This document shows, piece by piece, positions 27,820-37,239 of a DNA stretch of 64,000 nt. Each line of letters begins with the position of its first letter. Within the stretch, counting starts at the first letter, position 1. The position numbers and the translations under genes were made by a program. Under the pieces are notes generated by a model. It saw nothing but the letters and a program-made list of their open reading frames with translations, ran no database searches and was not told the DNA's origin. This stretch comes from Pseudomonadota bacterium (GTDB lineage Bacteria; Desulfobacterota; Desulfovibrionia; Desulfovibrionales; Desulfovibrionaceae), in contig JAEWQB010000017.1 of assembly GCA_023460395.1 (NCBI GenBank), positions 85,683 to 149,682 of the forward strand, read 5' to 3'.

Positions 27820-29376
27820 CTACCGCCCCCGACCAAATTCCACATCCATATCCTTGGGCGCGGTAATAATCACCTCATGGTGGATGAGTTGCTCAGAGCG
27901 CGGTGCGAGTTCCAGCTTCCAGACCAGCATATCCTTGGTCGTCACGCCAGCCTTTGGTTCAGAAGAAATTTCCACCTTAATGTCCGAGTGCCCGGATAAG
28001 GGCTGTGGCTCTTCCACCGCCACACGCACGGCGTGTGCACGATTGTTCCGCACAGTAATCTCCCATGCCCAGCGCATGGTTTGCTTGCGCCCCACAATTC
28101 CTTTGTCCCCGGCCTGTTTGTCCAACACCCGCATTGAGGCTGTTACCAACGGATCGGAACCAAAGAAGATATCTGTATCAGTTCCTGAGAAACGGAAGGG
28201 CCGTTTGCCTACCAACGCGCCATCCACCATAAAGAGCGCTTCTCCCTGCGGCAGTTCACGCGGTTCGGTCAGAGCAACCGAGGCGGTTAAATACGCTTTG
28301 TCGTCCAGCGAAGGACGCACAGTGTATCCATAGGTAGCGTTCCACCGTTCGCGGGATATGGGCAGTACCAAAGGCTGACCAGCAGGAATAGTGCGCTTGC
28401 CCAACTCCCACACCATATAGGTGCCGCGCTCTTCTCGCACGGGAACCATCGCATCGGCAGCTACGGACTTTTCCATCGCCACGTTCATCATCATACGCGC
28501 GGCAGCCACCGGATGTGGACGTGCGACCACTTCTTCCGCCACCCATGGCAACAGTGCCGGCGGAGCCAGAGAGACGCCCGGCTCCACCGTGGCAAGCGTT
28601 ATCGGCGTCTCCCGCCAGTCCATACCGGATGCCTGTTCGATGGATGCCTCGTAAGAAAATTCCACAAAGCTTGCGTCCGGGTGCGAGGCGAAACGGTACA
28701 CCGGCGACCAGCCGCACCGGCCCAACATATAGGAGCCGGTAATGCGCACAATTTCCGGGGCATCGGCAAGGGCCGCATAGACCATCCAGACCTGATTATC
28801 CGGCCCCTCTGCCGCGGCGATACGAGCCTCCAGTTCCGCGATGTTCACACCAAGCGCCTTCTGCCGGTCCAGCTCAGTGTACCGGGCCGCGAAGAGCGCA
28901 CGTAAGCGGGCGTCCATGGCGGCGTCAATACGCTCCCGTTCCACCAGAGAGGCCACATCCGTATTGTCGGTCCAGAGGGCGATACGCGCCTCTGTGGCAA
29001 ACAGGGTGGCATTCACCTGAGCCTGCTCCTGTTGCAGCTTATCCAGTTGCTGCCGCAGCCCAATGGTCGCGGTCTGCCCTGCGGCGGAGGCACGCTCCCA
29101 TCTGACGTTGGTCACCGCCCCGCCTTCCGGCGCAATGCGCAAAGAGGCAGGGTCAGCCAACGCGGGAAGGGCAAAGACAACTCCCGTCTGCCCGTCACTC
29201 TGCTGCGTCTGTTTTACCGATTGGGAAAAGGAGATCAGCCCGCCATATGGGTACAGGGTAACCGCCGCCGGGGGCACGGGAAGCGCGGCCGCGCCGTCTG
29301 CGGCGTTGGCCCGCACTCCGGGGAAAAACAGACCTGCGCAGCAAAACACCAGCAGCAATTGTTTGAATCGATTCAT
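27820..29376 (-). CDS. DUF4139-domain exported protein
   Basis: 518 residues. The N-terminal signal peptide (QLLLVFCCAGLFFPGVRANAADG) predicts export. A helical stretch (IGLRQQLDKLQQEQAQVNATLFATEARIALW) precedes the C-terminal beta-rich region of the DUF4139/MuiA-like family (YMLGRCGWSPVYRFASH, FEVSYEA-like FVEFSYEASIEQASGMDW, ITVRNNRAHAVRVAVEEPQP). The function of the family is unknown. The start at 29376 has GGAGG eight bases upstream. It is divergent from the MoxR operon and convergent with PBP1A. Confidence 0.8.
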   Translation of the reverse strand: MNRFKQLLLVFCCAGLFFPGVRANAADGAAALPVPPAAVTLYPYGGLISFSQSVKQTQQSDGQTGVVFALPALADPASLRIAPEGGAVTNVRWERASAAGQTATIGLRQQLDKLQQEQAQVNATLFATEARIALWTDNTDVASLVERERIDAAMDARLRALFAARYTELDRQKALGVNIAELEARIAAAEGPDNQVWMVYAALADAPEIVRITGSYMLGRCGWSPVYRFASHPDASFVEFSYEASIEQASGMDWRETPITLATVEPGVSLAPPALLPWVAEEVVARPHPVAAARMMMNVAMEKSVAADAMVPVREERGTYMVWELGKRTIPAGQPLVLPISRERWNATYGYTVRPSLDDKAYLTASVALTEPRELPQGEALFMVDGALVGKRPFRFSGTDTDIFFGSDPLVTASMRVLDKQAGDKGIVGRKQTMRWAWEITVRNNRAHAVRVAVEEPQPLSGHSDIKVEISSEPKAGVTTKDMLVWKLELAPRSEQLIHHEVIITAPKDMDVEFGRGR

Positions 29377-29632
29377 ATCGGTAACCTCCACACTATGTCA
29401 CACGAGTATTTGGTATACGGACAAGGCCCCCACCTTATCAGAAAATGACAAAATGACCACCCCGGCACTTAGATAATCGGCCCGGCTACATGCCCACCCA
29501 TCCGTGACACTCCTCGCGGTCTCTTCGCCACACGCCTCTCCCCTTCACCCCGTGAAGGCGGCGTGCCCGCGCCAACATTGACTTTGAAATTCAATTTCAC
29601 TAGTGTCCCCCAAAACAGACAGGAGATCCAGT

Positions 29633-30616
29633 ATGAAGCCATCCGAGATTGTCGCCGCCCTTACCACGCTGCTGGGAGTCCACCAGCCCGCCTTCCTGTG
29701 GGGAGCACCCGGTGTGGGAAAAAGCCAAGTGGTGGCACAGGTCGCCGCCCAGCATGGGTTGGAACTCGTGGATATACGCGCCGTTCTGCTGGACCCGGTG
29801 GATTTGCGTGGCATTCCGCGCTTTGACGACACCGGACGCACCGTGTGGTGTCCGCCATCTTTCCTCCCTCGCGAGGGACGGGGAGTGCTCTTTTTGGATG
29901 AATTGAACGCCGCCCCCCCTTTGGTACAAGCAGCCTGTTACCAACTGGTGCTTGACCGTAAACTGGGCGAATATTCCCTGCCGGACGGCTGGACCGTCAT
30001 TGCCGCGGGAAACCGCGAAACAGACCGGGCCATTACCCACCGTATTCCCTCTGCTCTGGCGAACCGCATGGTGCATCTGGATTTTGAGCCTGATCTTGAC
30101 GACTGGCTCCAGTGGGCCAGAATCCGGGGGGTGGATGAACGGCTGCGGGCATTTTTACAATTCCGGCCCAAGCTACTGCACGCATTTGACCCTGCCCGCA
30201 ACGAAAAGGCATTTCCTTCACCGCGCTCGTGGGAATTTGTCTCGCGCATCCTCTCCGCCCGCCCCGCACAGTCCACATTACGCTCCCTGTGTCAGGGGGC
30301 CGTGGGCGAAGGTGCCACTGCGGAACTGATGGCCTTCCTGCGCGTATGGGACACCATGCCCGATGCGGAAAGTGTGCTTGCAAATCCGGGCGGCGTGACT
30401 CTGCCGGACGACCCCGCCGTCATGTATGCCCTGTGCGAATGCGTATCCCGGCGCGCGTGCGACGCCGTTATGCCTAGCCTTGCCACTCTGGCTACACGGC
30501 TGCCCGTGGAGTTTGGCGTACTGCTCATGCGTGATGCGGCAGCCGCCACGCCTTCCATTGTGGAAACCGAAGCGTTCCGCGGCTGGGCTTGCGCCAATAG
30601 TGATGTTTTGGTCTAG
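29633..30616 (+). CDS. MoxR-family AAA+ ATPase
   Basis: 327 residues. Walker A is GAPGVGKSQ near residue 24 and Walker B is VLFLDELNAAPP near residue 85. Sensor 1 is VIAAGNRETDRA, and an arginine-rich IPSALANRMVHLDF segment follows. MoxR ATPases act as chaperones for VWA-domain partners in metal insertion or complex maturation. The start at 29633 has AGGAG about seven bases upstream. The next gene is a DUF2201 VWA-like protein, the expected partner type, and a third unknown gene overlaps it. Confidence 0.9.
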   Translation: MKPSEIVAALTTLLGVHQPAFLWGAPGVGKSQVVAQVAAQHGLELVDIRAVLLDPVDLRGIPRFDDTGRTVWCPPSFLPREGRGVLFLDELNAAPPLVQAACYQLVLDRKLGEYSLPDGWTVIAAGNRETDRAITHRIPSALANRMVHLDFEPDLDDWLQWARIRGVDERLRAFLQFRPKLLHAFDPARNEKAFPSPRSWEFVSRILSARPAQSTLRSLCQGAVGEGATAELMAFLRVWDTMPDAESVLANPGGVTLPDDPAVMYALCECVSRRACDAVMPSLATLATRLPVEFGVLLMRDAAAATPSIVETEAFRGWACANSDVLV

Positions 30617-30630
30617 CGCTGCAAATTGTC

Positions 30631-32163
30631 ATGCCACACGCCGCCGCACACCATAAAATGATTAAAGCCCGTGCCGAACTGGTGCTGGAGCATCCCTTTT
30701 TTGCCCACTTGGCCATGCGTCTGGAACTCCGCGAAGATCCGACCTGCCGCACCGCGTGGTCTGATGGCCGCCTGCTGGCCTATAACCCGCACTACGTGGA
30801 CGCGCTGCCGTTGGCTAAGGTTAAAGGCATGCAGTGCCACGAGGTGCTCCATCTGGCCTGTTGTCATCACACCCGCCGGAACGGACGCGACGAACGCCTG
30901 TGGAACATGGCCTGTGACTATGCCATCAATCCTATTCTGTTGGATGCCGGTTTAGAATTACCTTCCGGCTATCTGGACAACCCGGACCACCGGGGTAAAA
31001 CAGCAGACGCCATATACACTATACTGGTCCGCCGCGAAGAAGAGCTCAAAGGCGGCGCTATGGGCGGAAACGAGCAGGAAACGGAATCGCAAGAAGGAAG
31101 CGAGGGAGCGGACCAGCAAGAGGAAGGAGCAGGCGCGGAACAAGCCAGCCAGTCGGAGCAGAATACCCAGCCGGAAGAATCTGAACCGCACATGGAAAAT
31201 GGCACAATCGGGAACGACCAAAATTCGCCTCCTGATCCCGGTTCCGACCCGGATGCGGACCCCGGTCCAGATCCCGGCATGTCCGGCGAAGTCCGCGATG
31301 CGCCTGCCGCACCCGGCGGGGCATCCCCAGACGAGCAACGGCAGCAGGAAGACGACGCATGGCAAGACTCCATGCGCGAAGCATTGCACAAATCGCAGGA
31401 ATTCGGGCAAACTCCCGGCGGGCTGGAGCGTCTGCTGGGTGTGGAAACCCACACTCCGCTGGACTGGCGACAAGCCCTGCGACGATTTTTATATGAGTCC
31501 GCCCGCAACGATTTCTCATGGGCACGGCCCAACCGCCGCTATCTACACGCGGGCTTGTACCTTCCCGGACTGGAAAATGAAGAATTAGCAGAGCTTGCTG
31601 TGGCGGTGGACGTTTCCGGCAGTATTACCCAGCCGGAACTTTCCGCTTTCACAGCGGAACTTTCCGCAGTGCTGGACGAATTCAACACCACGCTCATTGT
31701 GTTCACGTGTGACGCCGCTGTCACGCGGGAAGAGCGCCTTTCCCGGCACGACCTGCCGCTGGACTTCCGCGTGTCCGGCGGTGGCGGCACAGACTTCCGT
31801 CCCCCCTTCCTCCGGTTAGCGGAAGAGGGCATATCCCCCGCCTGTCTGCTCTATTTTACAGACATGGAATGCGCCAGCTTCCCCGGTGAACCGGAGTATC
31901 CCGTACTCTGGATAACCCCTAACAAGGCCTACACGCCGCCGCCCTTCGGTGACGTTATCCTCATGGATTCGCCCCCGGAACCTGCGGAAACACCTGCGGG
32001 AACGGACGGGACAACTGGCGGAACAGGGCAGACTGCCGGAAAACTCGGAGGCGCCGGGGGAATAGAAGCAAACAGGCGAATTCCCGCCTCGGCATCTGGG
32101 AAACCGCTCACGCCGCTATCAACAACAGGAAAACGGTCTTACGGGGACACCCATGCATATTGA
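30631..32163 (+). CDS. DUF2201 protein: metallopeptidase-like N-domain and VWA-like C-domain
   Basis: 510 residues. The N-terminal domain has CHEVLHLACCHH, a His-Glu-x2-His-type metal motif near residue 70, and NMACDYAINPILLDAG, as in the DUF2201 putative metallopeptidase family. Residues about 140-250 form a Glu/Gln/Pro/Asp-rich low-complexity linker. The C-terminal VWA-like domain has the MIDAS-type VAVDVSGSIT and the later GGGGTDF and YFTDMEC motifs. Together with MoxR it forms the known ATPase-VWA pair. No strong ribosome-binding site precedes ATG 30631; ATG 30658 is an alternative. The 3' end overlaps the next gene by 11 bases. Confidence 0.88.
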   Translation: MPHAAAHHKMIKARAELVLEHPFFAHLAMRLELREDPTCRTAWSDGRLLAYNPHYVDALPLAKVKGMQCHEVLHLACCHHTRRNGRDERLWNMACDYAINPILLDAGLELPSGYLDNPDHRGKTADAIYTILVRREEELKGGAMGGNEQETESQEGSEGADQQEEGAGAEQASQSEQNTQPEESEPHMENGTIGNDQNSPPDPGSDPDADPGPDPGMSGEVRDAPAAPGGASPDEQRQQEDDAWQDSMREALHKSQEFGQTPGGLERLLGVETHTPLDWRQALRRFLYESARNDFSWARPNRRYLHAGLYLPGLENEELAELAVAVDVSGSITQPELSAFTAELSAVLDEFNTTLIVFTCDAAVTREERLSRHDLPLDFRVSGGGGTDFRPPFLRLAEEGISPACLLYFTDMECASFPGEPEYPVLWITPNKAYTPPPFGDVILMDSPPEPAETPAGTDGTTGGTGQTAGKLGGAGGIEANRRIPASASGKPLTPLSTTGKRSYGDTHAY

Positions 32164-32782
32164 ATGGCAAATTATTAAAAAACGCGGGAACTTTCGTCCC
32201 ATCCTCCGCTACACCATCACCTTGACGGAATTTGAAGTGGGGTTGGGCATGCCCGCCGTGCGGATGCAAAGCTGCCTGCCCAAACCGCCTGACGCAGGAT
32301 GGACCTACTGCTGGCCCGGCGAAAATGAACGGATTGGGGAAGAACCGTTGCGCGATCTGAAAACTCCAGAAACAGCCCTCGCGGCGTCAGCAGCACCGTG
32401 CCAGACGAACGAGCCGCGCCAGACCGGCAACACCGGTACGGCACCGGAGAAAGACAAAAACCATGCGGAGAATGCTGGACAAAAAGCACAGCCGGAGCGT
32501 CCCATATGGACGCCCACAGAATGGCATCTGCTCATGACACCGTCTCATCGCACCGGAAAGACCACAGAGGAACTCCGCCTACCGTGGAGAGCCAGCAATC
32601 GGTACCCAGAGGTAGAAGCCGCCTTCACCGCCCTGCGGACAGCCTTTGAAGCCGCACTGGCAGAAACAGCCGCCAGTTCCCCCATGGACGAACGCGGCAC
32701 GCTGGAAACCTCCGCCGATACCCGCAAAGTTATCGCGCCCGCCTTTGCCGCCGAACGTATTTTACGGGCTGTCCGCTCCTGA
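32153..32782 (+). CDS. Hypothetical protein, third gene of the MoxR-VWA operon
   Basis: 209 residues with no family I recognise. An N-terminal beta-like segment (MHIEWQIIKKRGNFRPILRYTITLTEFEVGLGM) is followed by a low-complexity Pro/Ala/Glu linker (about residues 70-115) and a helical C-terminus (WTPTEWHLLMTPSHRTGKTTEELRLPWR ... RYPEVEAAFTALRTAFEAALAETAA). The ATG overlaps the stop of the DUF2201 gene by 11 bases, indicating translational coupling. A hairpin ends the operon. It may be a substrate or adaptor of the MoxR-VWA pair (inference). Confidence 0.72.
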   Translation: MHIEWQIIKKRGNFRPILRYTITLTEFEVGLGMPAVRMQSCLPKPPDAGWTYCWPGENERIGEEPLRDLKTPETALAASAAPCQTNEPRQTGNTGTAPEKDKNHAENAGQKAQPERPIWTPTEWHLLMTPSHRTGKTTEELRLPWRASNRYPEVEAAFTALRTAFEAALAETAASSPMDERGTLETSADTRKVIAPAFAAERILRAVRS

Positions 32783-32792
32783 CCTTTTCCAT

Positions 32793-32824
32793 GGGAAAAC
32801 GCATTCTTTACGAGTGCGTTTCCC
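32793..32824 (+). terminator. Hairpin after the MoxR operon
   Basis: gggaaaacgca (32793-32803) pairs with tgcgtttccc (32815-32824) with one bulged A, 10 bases after the stop. The T-tract is weak. Confidence 0.55.
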
Positions 32825-32983
32825 TTATCCCCCGGATTTCGTCTGCCCTGCCCGGCGCTGTTGCTGGGTCAGGGCAGGCGATACCAAGGTATCGACCGAT
32901 CCTCACACTGCCGCAGGTTCCAACAGCACCGGGAACGACCTTTTCACCGCCACCACGGGTGCGCCGGTTATCTGATACGCGAA

Positions 32984-33538
32984 CTAATTTTCCAGCATCG
33001 CCACATAGTCCACCCCCGCCTGAAACGCCTTGGCGTTAATGGGCACAAGGTGGCGATAGTGGCTGCTGATAACGGTGGGTAACGCCGCGATCACCGCTTC
33101 CGGCGGCATGATTCCCGTGGCGCGGACATACGCGCCCAGCGCCGCCATATTTGCCAACCGGGCATCCCCGGCCTGCCCGGCAAGCTCGCCAGCGGGAACG
33201 GCGAATGTACGCAAACGCGGCTCCGCCCTCCCGGCGTCCACCAGCGGCGTGTTTAATACCTGCACGCCGCCATCGCGCACATGCGGGGAAAACTTGTCCA
33301 TGGAGGGCTGGTTCAACGCAATAAGCGCCAATGGACGCCGGATAATGGGCGAGCCAATGGACTCTGAAGAAAGCACCACGGTGCAGTTAGCCGTGCCTCC
33401 GCGCATTTCCGGGCCGTATTCGGGCATGAAGGTAACTTCCAGCCCGGCCCCCATTCCCGCGTAGGCCAGCAGATTGCCGCTAAACAACACGCCCTGCCCG
33501 CCGAATCCGGCAATGATAACGTCCTGATACAGACTCAT
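32984..33538 (-). CDS. 2-oxoacid:acceptor oxidoreductase gamma subunit
   Basis: 184 residues. The N-terminal GFGGQGVLFSGNLLAYAG motif and YGPEMRGGTANCTVV are hallmarks of the gamma domain of ferredoxin-linked 2-oxoacid oxidoreductases (VOR/KOR type). It is last in the order delta-alpha-beta-gamma; its ATG overlaps the beta stop by four bases. The complex would oxidatively decarboxylate a 2-oxoacid to an acyl-CoA and reduce ferredoxin. Substrate (branched-chain 2-oxoacid or 2-oxoglutarate) cannot be settled by eye. Confidence 0.92.
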   Translation of the reverse strand: MSLYQDVIIAGFGGQGVLFSGNLLAYAGMGAGLEVTFMPEYGPEMRGGTANCTVVLSSESIGSPIIRRPLALIALNQPSMDKFSPHVRDGGVQVLNTPLVDAGRAEPRLRTFAVPAGELAGQAGDARLANMAALGAYVRATGIMPPEAVIAALPTVISSHYRHLVPINAKAFQAGVDYVAMLEN

Positions 33539-34305
33539 GCCTCTTCCTCCCGCGCGTCACCAACGATGTCCCGATACACACCAAGGGGGAAGCAAGGGAT
33601 CATCTCTTCGGCAATCCGCTTATTTGCGGCGCGGGCGTCCATACGCCAGTTGGTGGGGCAGCCGGAAAGCAATTCCACAAAGCCAAACCCCAACCCCTGC
33701 CGCTGCACCTCAAACGCCTTGCGAATGGCCCGCTTGGCACGGCGGATGTGGCTTACGCTATCCAGCGCAGCCCGTTCGCAATAGGCAGTGCCTCCCAGCC
33801 CCGCAATAATTTCACTCATGCGGATGGGGTCACCGTCGCGCTCCCGGTTTCGGCCCCCCGGACAGGTGGTGGTCTTCTGGCCCGGCAGCGTGGTGGGTGC
33901 CATCTGGCCCCCGGTCATGCCGTAAACCGTATTATTTACAAAAACCACGGAAATACGCTCTCCACGGTTGGCGGCATGCATAATTTCCGCCATGCCTATG
34001 GAAGCCAAATCACCATCGCCCTGATAGGCAAAAACAAACGCGTCACGCCGGGCGCGTTTAAGCCCCGTGGCCACGGCAGGAGCACGACCATGCGGCGCTT
34101 CCACCGCATCCACATTCAGATAGTTGTAGATAAACACCGAACAGCCAATGGACCCCACGCACAGCGTGTTTTCCACAAGGTCCATTTCCGTAAGCACCTC
34201 GCCCACAAGCCGTTGCGCAATACCATGGTGGCAACCGGGACAATAGTGAGTAGCCCGGTCAATCATAGACGCGGGGGCCGTAAAAACGCAGGTTTCCGCA
34301 GACAT
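33535..34305 (-). CDS. 2-oxoacid:acceptor oxidoreductase beta subunit (TPP-binding)
   Basis: 256 residues. It binds thiamine pyrophosphate: YCPGCHHGIAQRLV, GSIGCSVFIYNYLNVD, and the GDGDLASIGMAE motif, with VNNTVYGMTGGQMAPTTL typical of VOR/KOR beta subunits. The start at 34305 (MSAETCVFT) has GGGAGG seven bases upstream; the frame extends upstream without family similarity. It lies four bases after alpha and overlaps gamma by four bases. Confidence 0.93.
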   Translation of the reverse strand: MSAETCVFTAPASMIDRATHYCPGCHHGIAQRLVGEVLTEMDLVENTLCVGSIGCSVFIYNYLNVDAVEAPHGRAPAVATGLKRARRDAFVFAYQGDGDLASIGMAEIMHAANRGERISVVFVNNTVYGMTGGQMAPTTLPGQKTTTCPGGRNRERDGDPIRMSEIIAGLGGTAYCERAALDSVSHIRRAKRAIRKAFEVQRQGLGFGFVELLSGCPTNWRMDARAANKRIAEEMIPCFPLGVYRDIVGDAREEEA

Positions 34306-34309
34306 AACG

Positions 34310-35389
34310 CTACCTCCCTGCCGGAGCCAGCCGGGCGAGAATAGGGTCCGTAAAATCATCGGAACCCGGCATGTTTCCCGGCATGTGGCCGTGAAAATCA
34401 GAATCAGCGTAACGACGAATGGCAAGACGCACATCCTCCACCATCTGACCGCAATTTTGCTCAATGGTAAGAAACCGCTTTCCCTGCCGGGCCAGATTTT
34501 CCAGCACCGTGTCGGGGAACGGGAACAGCGTCAGCGGACGAACTAAGCCCACCTTATGACCTTCCGCCCGCAGTTTGCGGATGGACGACTTCACAATGCG
34601 ACCAATGGACCCGAAGGCCACCACCACCAGTTCAGCATCATCGCAGGCAAACATTTCAGCACGGGCTTCCGCCCGCATCGCCGTATATTTATCGTGCAGG
34701 TGGCGGTTTTGCGCGGCAAGCGCTCCATCGTCCAGAAACAGCGATTTCAGCAAACGCTTTTCGCGCCCGGCGGCTCCAGAAAGACACCAGTGTTCCGCGC
34801 CATGATCGTTCTGTGCTTCCGGCTGCCACGGAACAACCGGCTCCTTCATCTGCCCCACGATGGCGTCCCCCAGAACTAATACGGGGTTGCGATACCGAAA
34901 GGCCAGATCGAAGGCGTCAATCATCATGTCATATGCTTCTTGGCAGGTGCCGGGAGCCAGAACCAGTGTACGGTAGTCGCCATGTCCGCCGCCGCGGGTG
35001 GACTGAAAATAATCACCCTGCGAGGTGCCTATGTCTCCCAATCCGGGGCCGCCGCGTGACACGTTCACAATAACGCCGGGCAGCTCAGACCCCGCCATGT
35101 AGGAGATGGCCTCCTGCATGAGCGAAATACCCGGAGAGGAAGATGAAACCATGGCCCGAACGCCGCCCGACGCGGCTCCCAACAACATATTCGATGCAGC
35201 CACTTCGGATTCGGCCTGAACAAATTCTCCTCCCGCTTCGGGAAGCTTGGTGGAAAGAAACTCCGGGATGTCATTTTGAGGGGTAATGGGATACCCGAAA
35301 TAGCAACGTAACCCGGCGGCAAGAGCACCACGCGCGATGGCCTCGTTTCCTTTGATAAATATCCGATTTCCCTGTGCCGGTGCGGTCAT
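34310..35389 (-). CDS. vorB: 2-oxoacid:acceptor oxidoreductase alpha subunit (VorB/KorA type)
   Basis: 359 residues. The N-terminal KGNEAIARGALAAGLRCYFGYPITPQNDIPEF and the SSPGISLMQEAISYMAGSELPGVIVNVSRGGPGLGDIGTSQGDYFQ stretch, here cited as family signatures, are characteristic. The C-terminal domain (LVVVAFGSIGRIV, VGLVRPLTLFPFPD) completes the transketolase-like fold. Similarity by memory favours 3-methyl-2-oxobutanoate:ferredoxin oxidoreductase naming (VorB), but 2-oxoglutarate is an alternative. Its start touches the stop of the delta ferredoxin gene. Confidence 0.9.
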   Translation of the reverse strand: MTAPAQGNRIFIKGNEAIARGALAAGLRCYFGYPITPQNDIPEFLSTKLPEAGGEFVQAESEVAASNMLLGAASGGVRAMVSSSSPGISLMQEAISYMAGSELPGVIVNVSRGGPGLGDIGTSQGDYFQSTRGGGHGDYRTLVLAPGTCQEAYDMMIDAFDLAFRYRNPVLVLGDAIVGQMKEPVVPWQPEAQNDHGAEHWCLSGAAGREKRLLKSLFLDDGALAAQNRHLHDKYTAMRAEARAEMFACDDAELVVVAFGSIGRIVKSSIRKLRAEGHKVGLVRPLTLFPFPDTVLENLARQGKRFLTIEQNCGQMVEDVRLAIRRYADSDFHGHMPGNMPGSDDFTDPILARLAPAGR

Positions 35390-35390
35390 G

Positions 35391-35615
35391 CTACTTCTCC
35401 TTTTCCCCTCGGTACACGGTTATCGCGATATCGGGGCAAATGAGAGCGCAGGAGGCGCACCCGGTGCACTTCTCCCGTTCTTCATCCACCATTTCCGCCA
35501 CCTGATACCCCTGCGCGTTGCGCCGGGGTGACTGACGGATAATCGATTTAGGGCACACGAGGGTACAAAGAAGACATCCCTTGCACCGCTCGTCACGAAA
35601 CTCAACCCGAGACAT
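35391..35615 (-). CDS. 2-oxoacid:acceptor oxidoreductase delta subunit (2[4Fe-4S] ferredoxin)
   Basis: 74 residues with two complete four-Cys motifs (CKGCLLCTLVCP and CTGCASCALICP). It transfers electrons from the TPP site to external ferredoxin. The start at 35615 (MSRVEFRDERCKGC) has GGAGGA eight bases upstream. It is the first gene of the four-gene operon running to 32984. No promoter was assigned. Confidence 0.93.
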   Translation of the reverse strand: MSRVEFRDERCKGCLLCTLVCPKSIIRQSPRRNAQGYQVAEMVDEEREKCTGCASCALICPDIAITVYRGEKEK

Positions 35616-35810
35616 GAGCTGTTCCTCCGGGGTTATAAGACTGTCCCGCGGGACAGGAAACCGCCGCAAACGATATGCGCGGAACCCGACAGGCATACCG
35701 CACAATGACCGCATGTTCAAACGACGATGTGTAAGGACACATACTCTTCACATTCACTGCCTTCTATCGCGGAAAGGGCATGGTTTCTCCCACAGGGCAC
35801 CCCGTTTGCA

Positions 35811-35836
35811 GGGCAGGATACGGCGGGCAGGATACG
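35811..35836. repeat. Direct repeat of gggcaggatacg
   Basis: The 12-mer occurs at 35811-35822 and 35825-35836, separated by two bases, between queA and the VOR-type operon. Function unknown. Confidence 0.6.
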
Positions 35837-35845
35837 ACAGGCGGC

Positions 35846-35867
35846 GGCCCGGACGAAAGAGTCCGGC
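35846..35867 (-). terminator. Hairpin immediately after queA
   Basis: ggcc-c-ggac pairs with gtccggcc around gaaaga, directly following the queA stop on the minus strand. One bulged base and no T-tract. Confidence 0.5.
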
Positions 35868-37073
35868 CTACCGGATGAACATGGCGTCGCCATAGCTGAA
35901 TACCCGAAAGCCTTGTGACAGCGCCTCGGCATACGCATCCAATATGCGTTTCCGACCAGTCAGCGCGCTCACCATCATAAGCAAGGTGGATTCCGGGAGA
36001 TGAAAATTGGTAATTAAATGGTCCACCACATGAAACCGCGAGCCGGGATACAGGAAGATCTCCGTCCATCCTGTGAAGGGGGCTATGGCACCTGTACGCG
36101 CATATGCGCCCTCCAGCACGCGAGCGGAAGTGGTGCCCACCGCCACCACGGGACGCCCCTGCGCCTTGGCCCGCGCGATGGCTGCGGCGGTGGCGTCTGT
36201 AATTTCAAGGTATTCGCGGTGCATTTCGTGCTGGCGGATATCTTCGCACCGCACCGGGCTAAACGTACCATAGCCCACGTACAGGGTCACTTCGGCCCAT
36301 CCGAAACCTCGTCGGGCCAGATCATCCCTGAGGGCGTCGGTAAAGTGCAGGCCAGCCGTGGGGGCGGCAACGGAACCGATCCGTTCGTCCCGCGCGTAGA
36401 CCGTCTGGTAACGCTCCCGGTCCGCTGCGGTGTCCCCGGCTTCTTCCGTGCCCATTTCTTCGCCGGATTCCGCGCCAGTCGCTGTGAGAGGCCGCCGGAT
36501 ATACGGAGGAAGCGGCAGGTGTCCGCGCTCCAAAAAACGTTCTTTCAACTCGCCGCGCCAGCGCAACCGCACGGTGCAGCGACCAAATTCGCCGGGGCGC
36601 AGCACTTCCAACTGCATATCCTCCCCAAACAGCACACATTCGCCGGTCCGCACCCGCTTGGACATGCGCACCAGCCCGTCCACTTCGGCTTCGTGCCAGC
36701 CCGCTGCGGAAGAGACATCGCGTGCCACCACAAGCGGTAACGGCGTGAGCATAAGAAACTCCACCTTCCCGCCAGAGGCCCGCCGCCCGTATAGCCGCGC
36801 GGGCAGCACTTTGGAATTGTTAGCCACCAGCAGCGCCCCTTCCGGCAGCACCTCCGCAAGGTCGGCAAACTGGACGGACATATTGTTCCCGGTGGAACGG
36901 TCCACCACAAATAAACGCGACCCTCCCCGCCTGTCGGACGGGTGCTGGGCTATTTGCGCTTCCGGTAAAGAGTACGTGTATGCGGACAGCCGGTAATCCT
37001 CAGGAATGTCCGTCCCTGTGGTGTGTAGGCTAAGGGAAGAGTGTCCGAAGAACGGTGTTGCGGGTTTGGTCAT
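35868..37073 (-). CDS. queA: S-adenosylmethionine:tRNA ribosyltransferase-isomerase
   Basis: 401 residues. It transfers and isomerises the ribosyl moiety of SAM onto 7-aminomethyl-deazaguanine in tRNA to make epoxyqueuosine. Family segments: YRLSAYTYSLPEAQIAQHPSDRRGGSRLFVVDR, LVANNSKVLPARLYGRR, GHLPLPPYIRR, YARDERIGSVAAPTAGLHFT, HFHLPESTLLMMVSAL-like NFHLPESTLLMMVSAL. About 30 extra residues (ATGAESGEEMGTEEAGDTAAD) follow the PPYIRR motif. The start at 37073 follows the shortest plausible N-terminus; extra N-terminal residues before YRLS are unusual and an internal start is possible. Confidence 0.94.
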   Translation of the reverse strand: MTKPATPFFGHSSLSLHTTGTDIPEDYRLSAYTYSLPEAQIAQHPSDRRGGSRLFVVDRSTGNNMSVQFADLAEVLPEGALLVANNSKVLPARLYGRRASGGKVEFLMLTPLPLVVARDVSSAAGWHEAEVDGLVRMSKRVRTGECVLFGEDMQLEVLRPGEFGRCTVRLRWRGELKERFLERGHLPLPPYIRRPLTATGAESGEEMGTEEAGDTAADRERYQTVYARDERIGSVAAPTAGLHFTDALRDDLARRGFGWAEVTLYVGYGTFSPVRCEDIRQHEMHREYLEITDATAAAIARAKAQGRPVVAVGTTSARVLEGAYARTGAIAPFTGWTEIFLYPGSRFHVVDHLITNFHLPESTLLMMVSALTGRKRILDAYAEALSQGFRVFSYGDAMFIR

Positions 37074-37239
37074 GAATATCCGTGGTCTGCTCAGTCCGCT
37101 CCGTTTACAGAAAGCGAAGGCGGAAAAATTGCAGTTTGTTGCGCAATCCGGTATGGAACGGATCGATGGGGTTTTCGCTACGGGCAAGCTCGTGCTACAC
37201 CCGATTTGTTCAAGACTCAACCGTTATAAGGAGTGCCTC

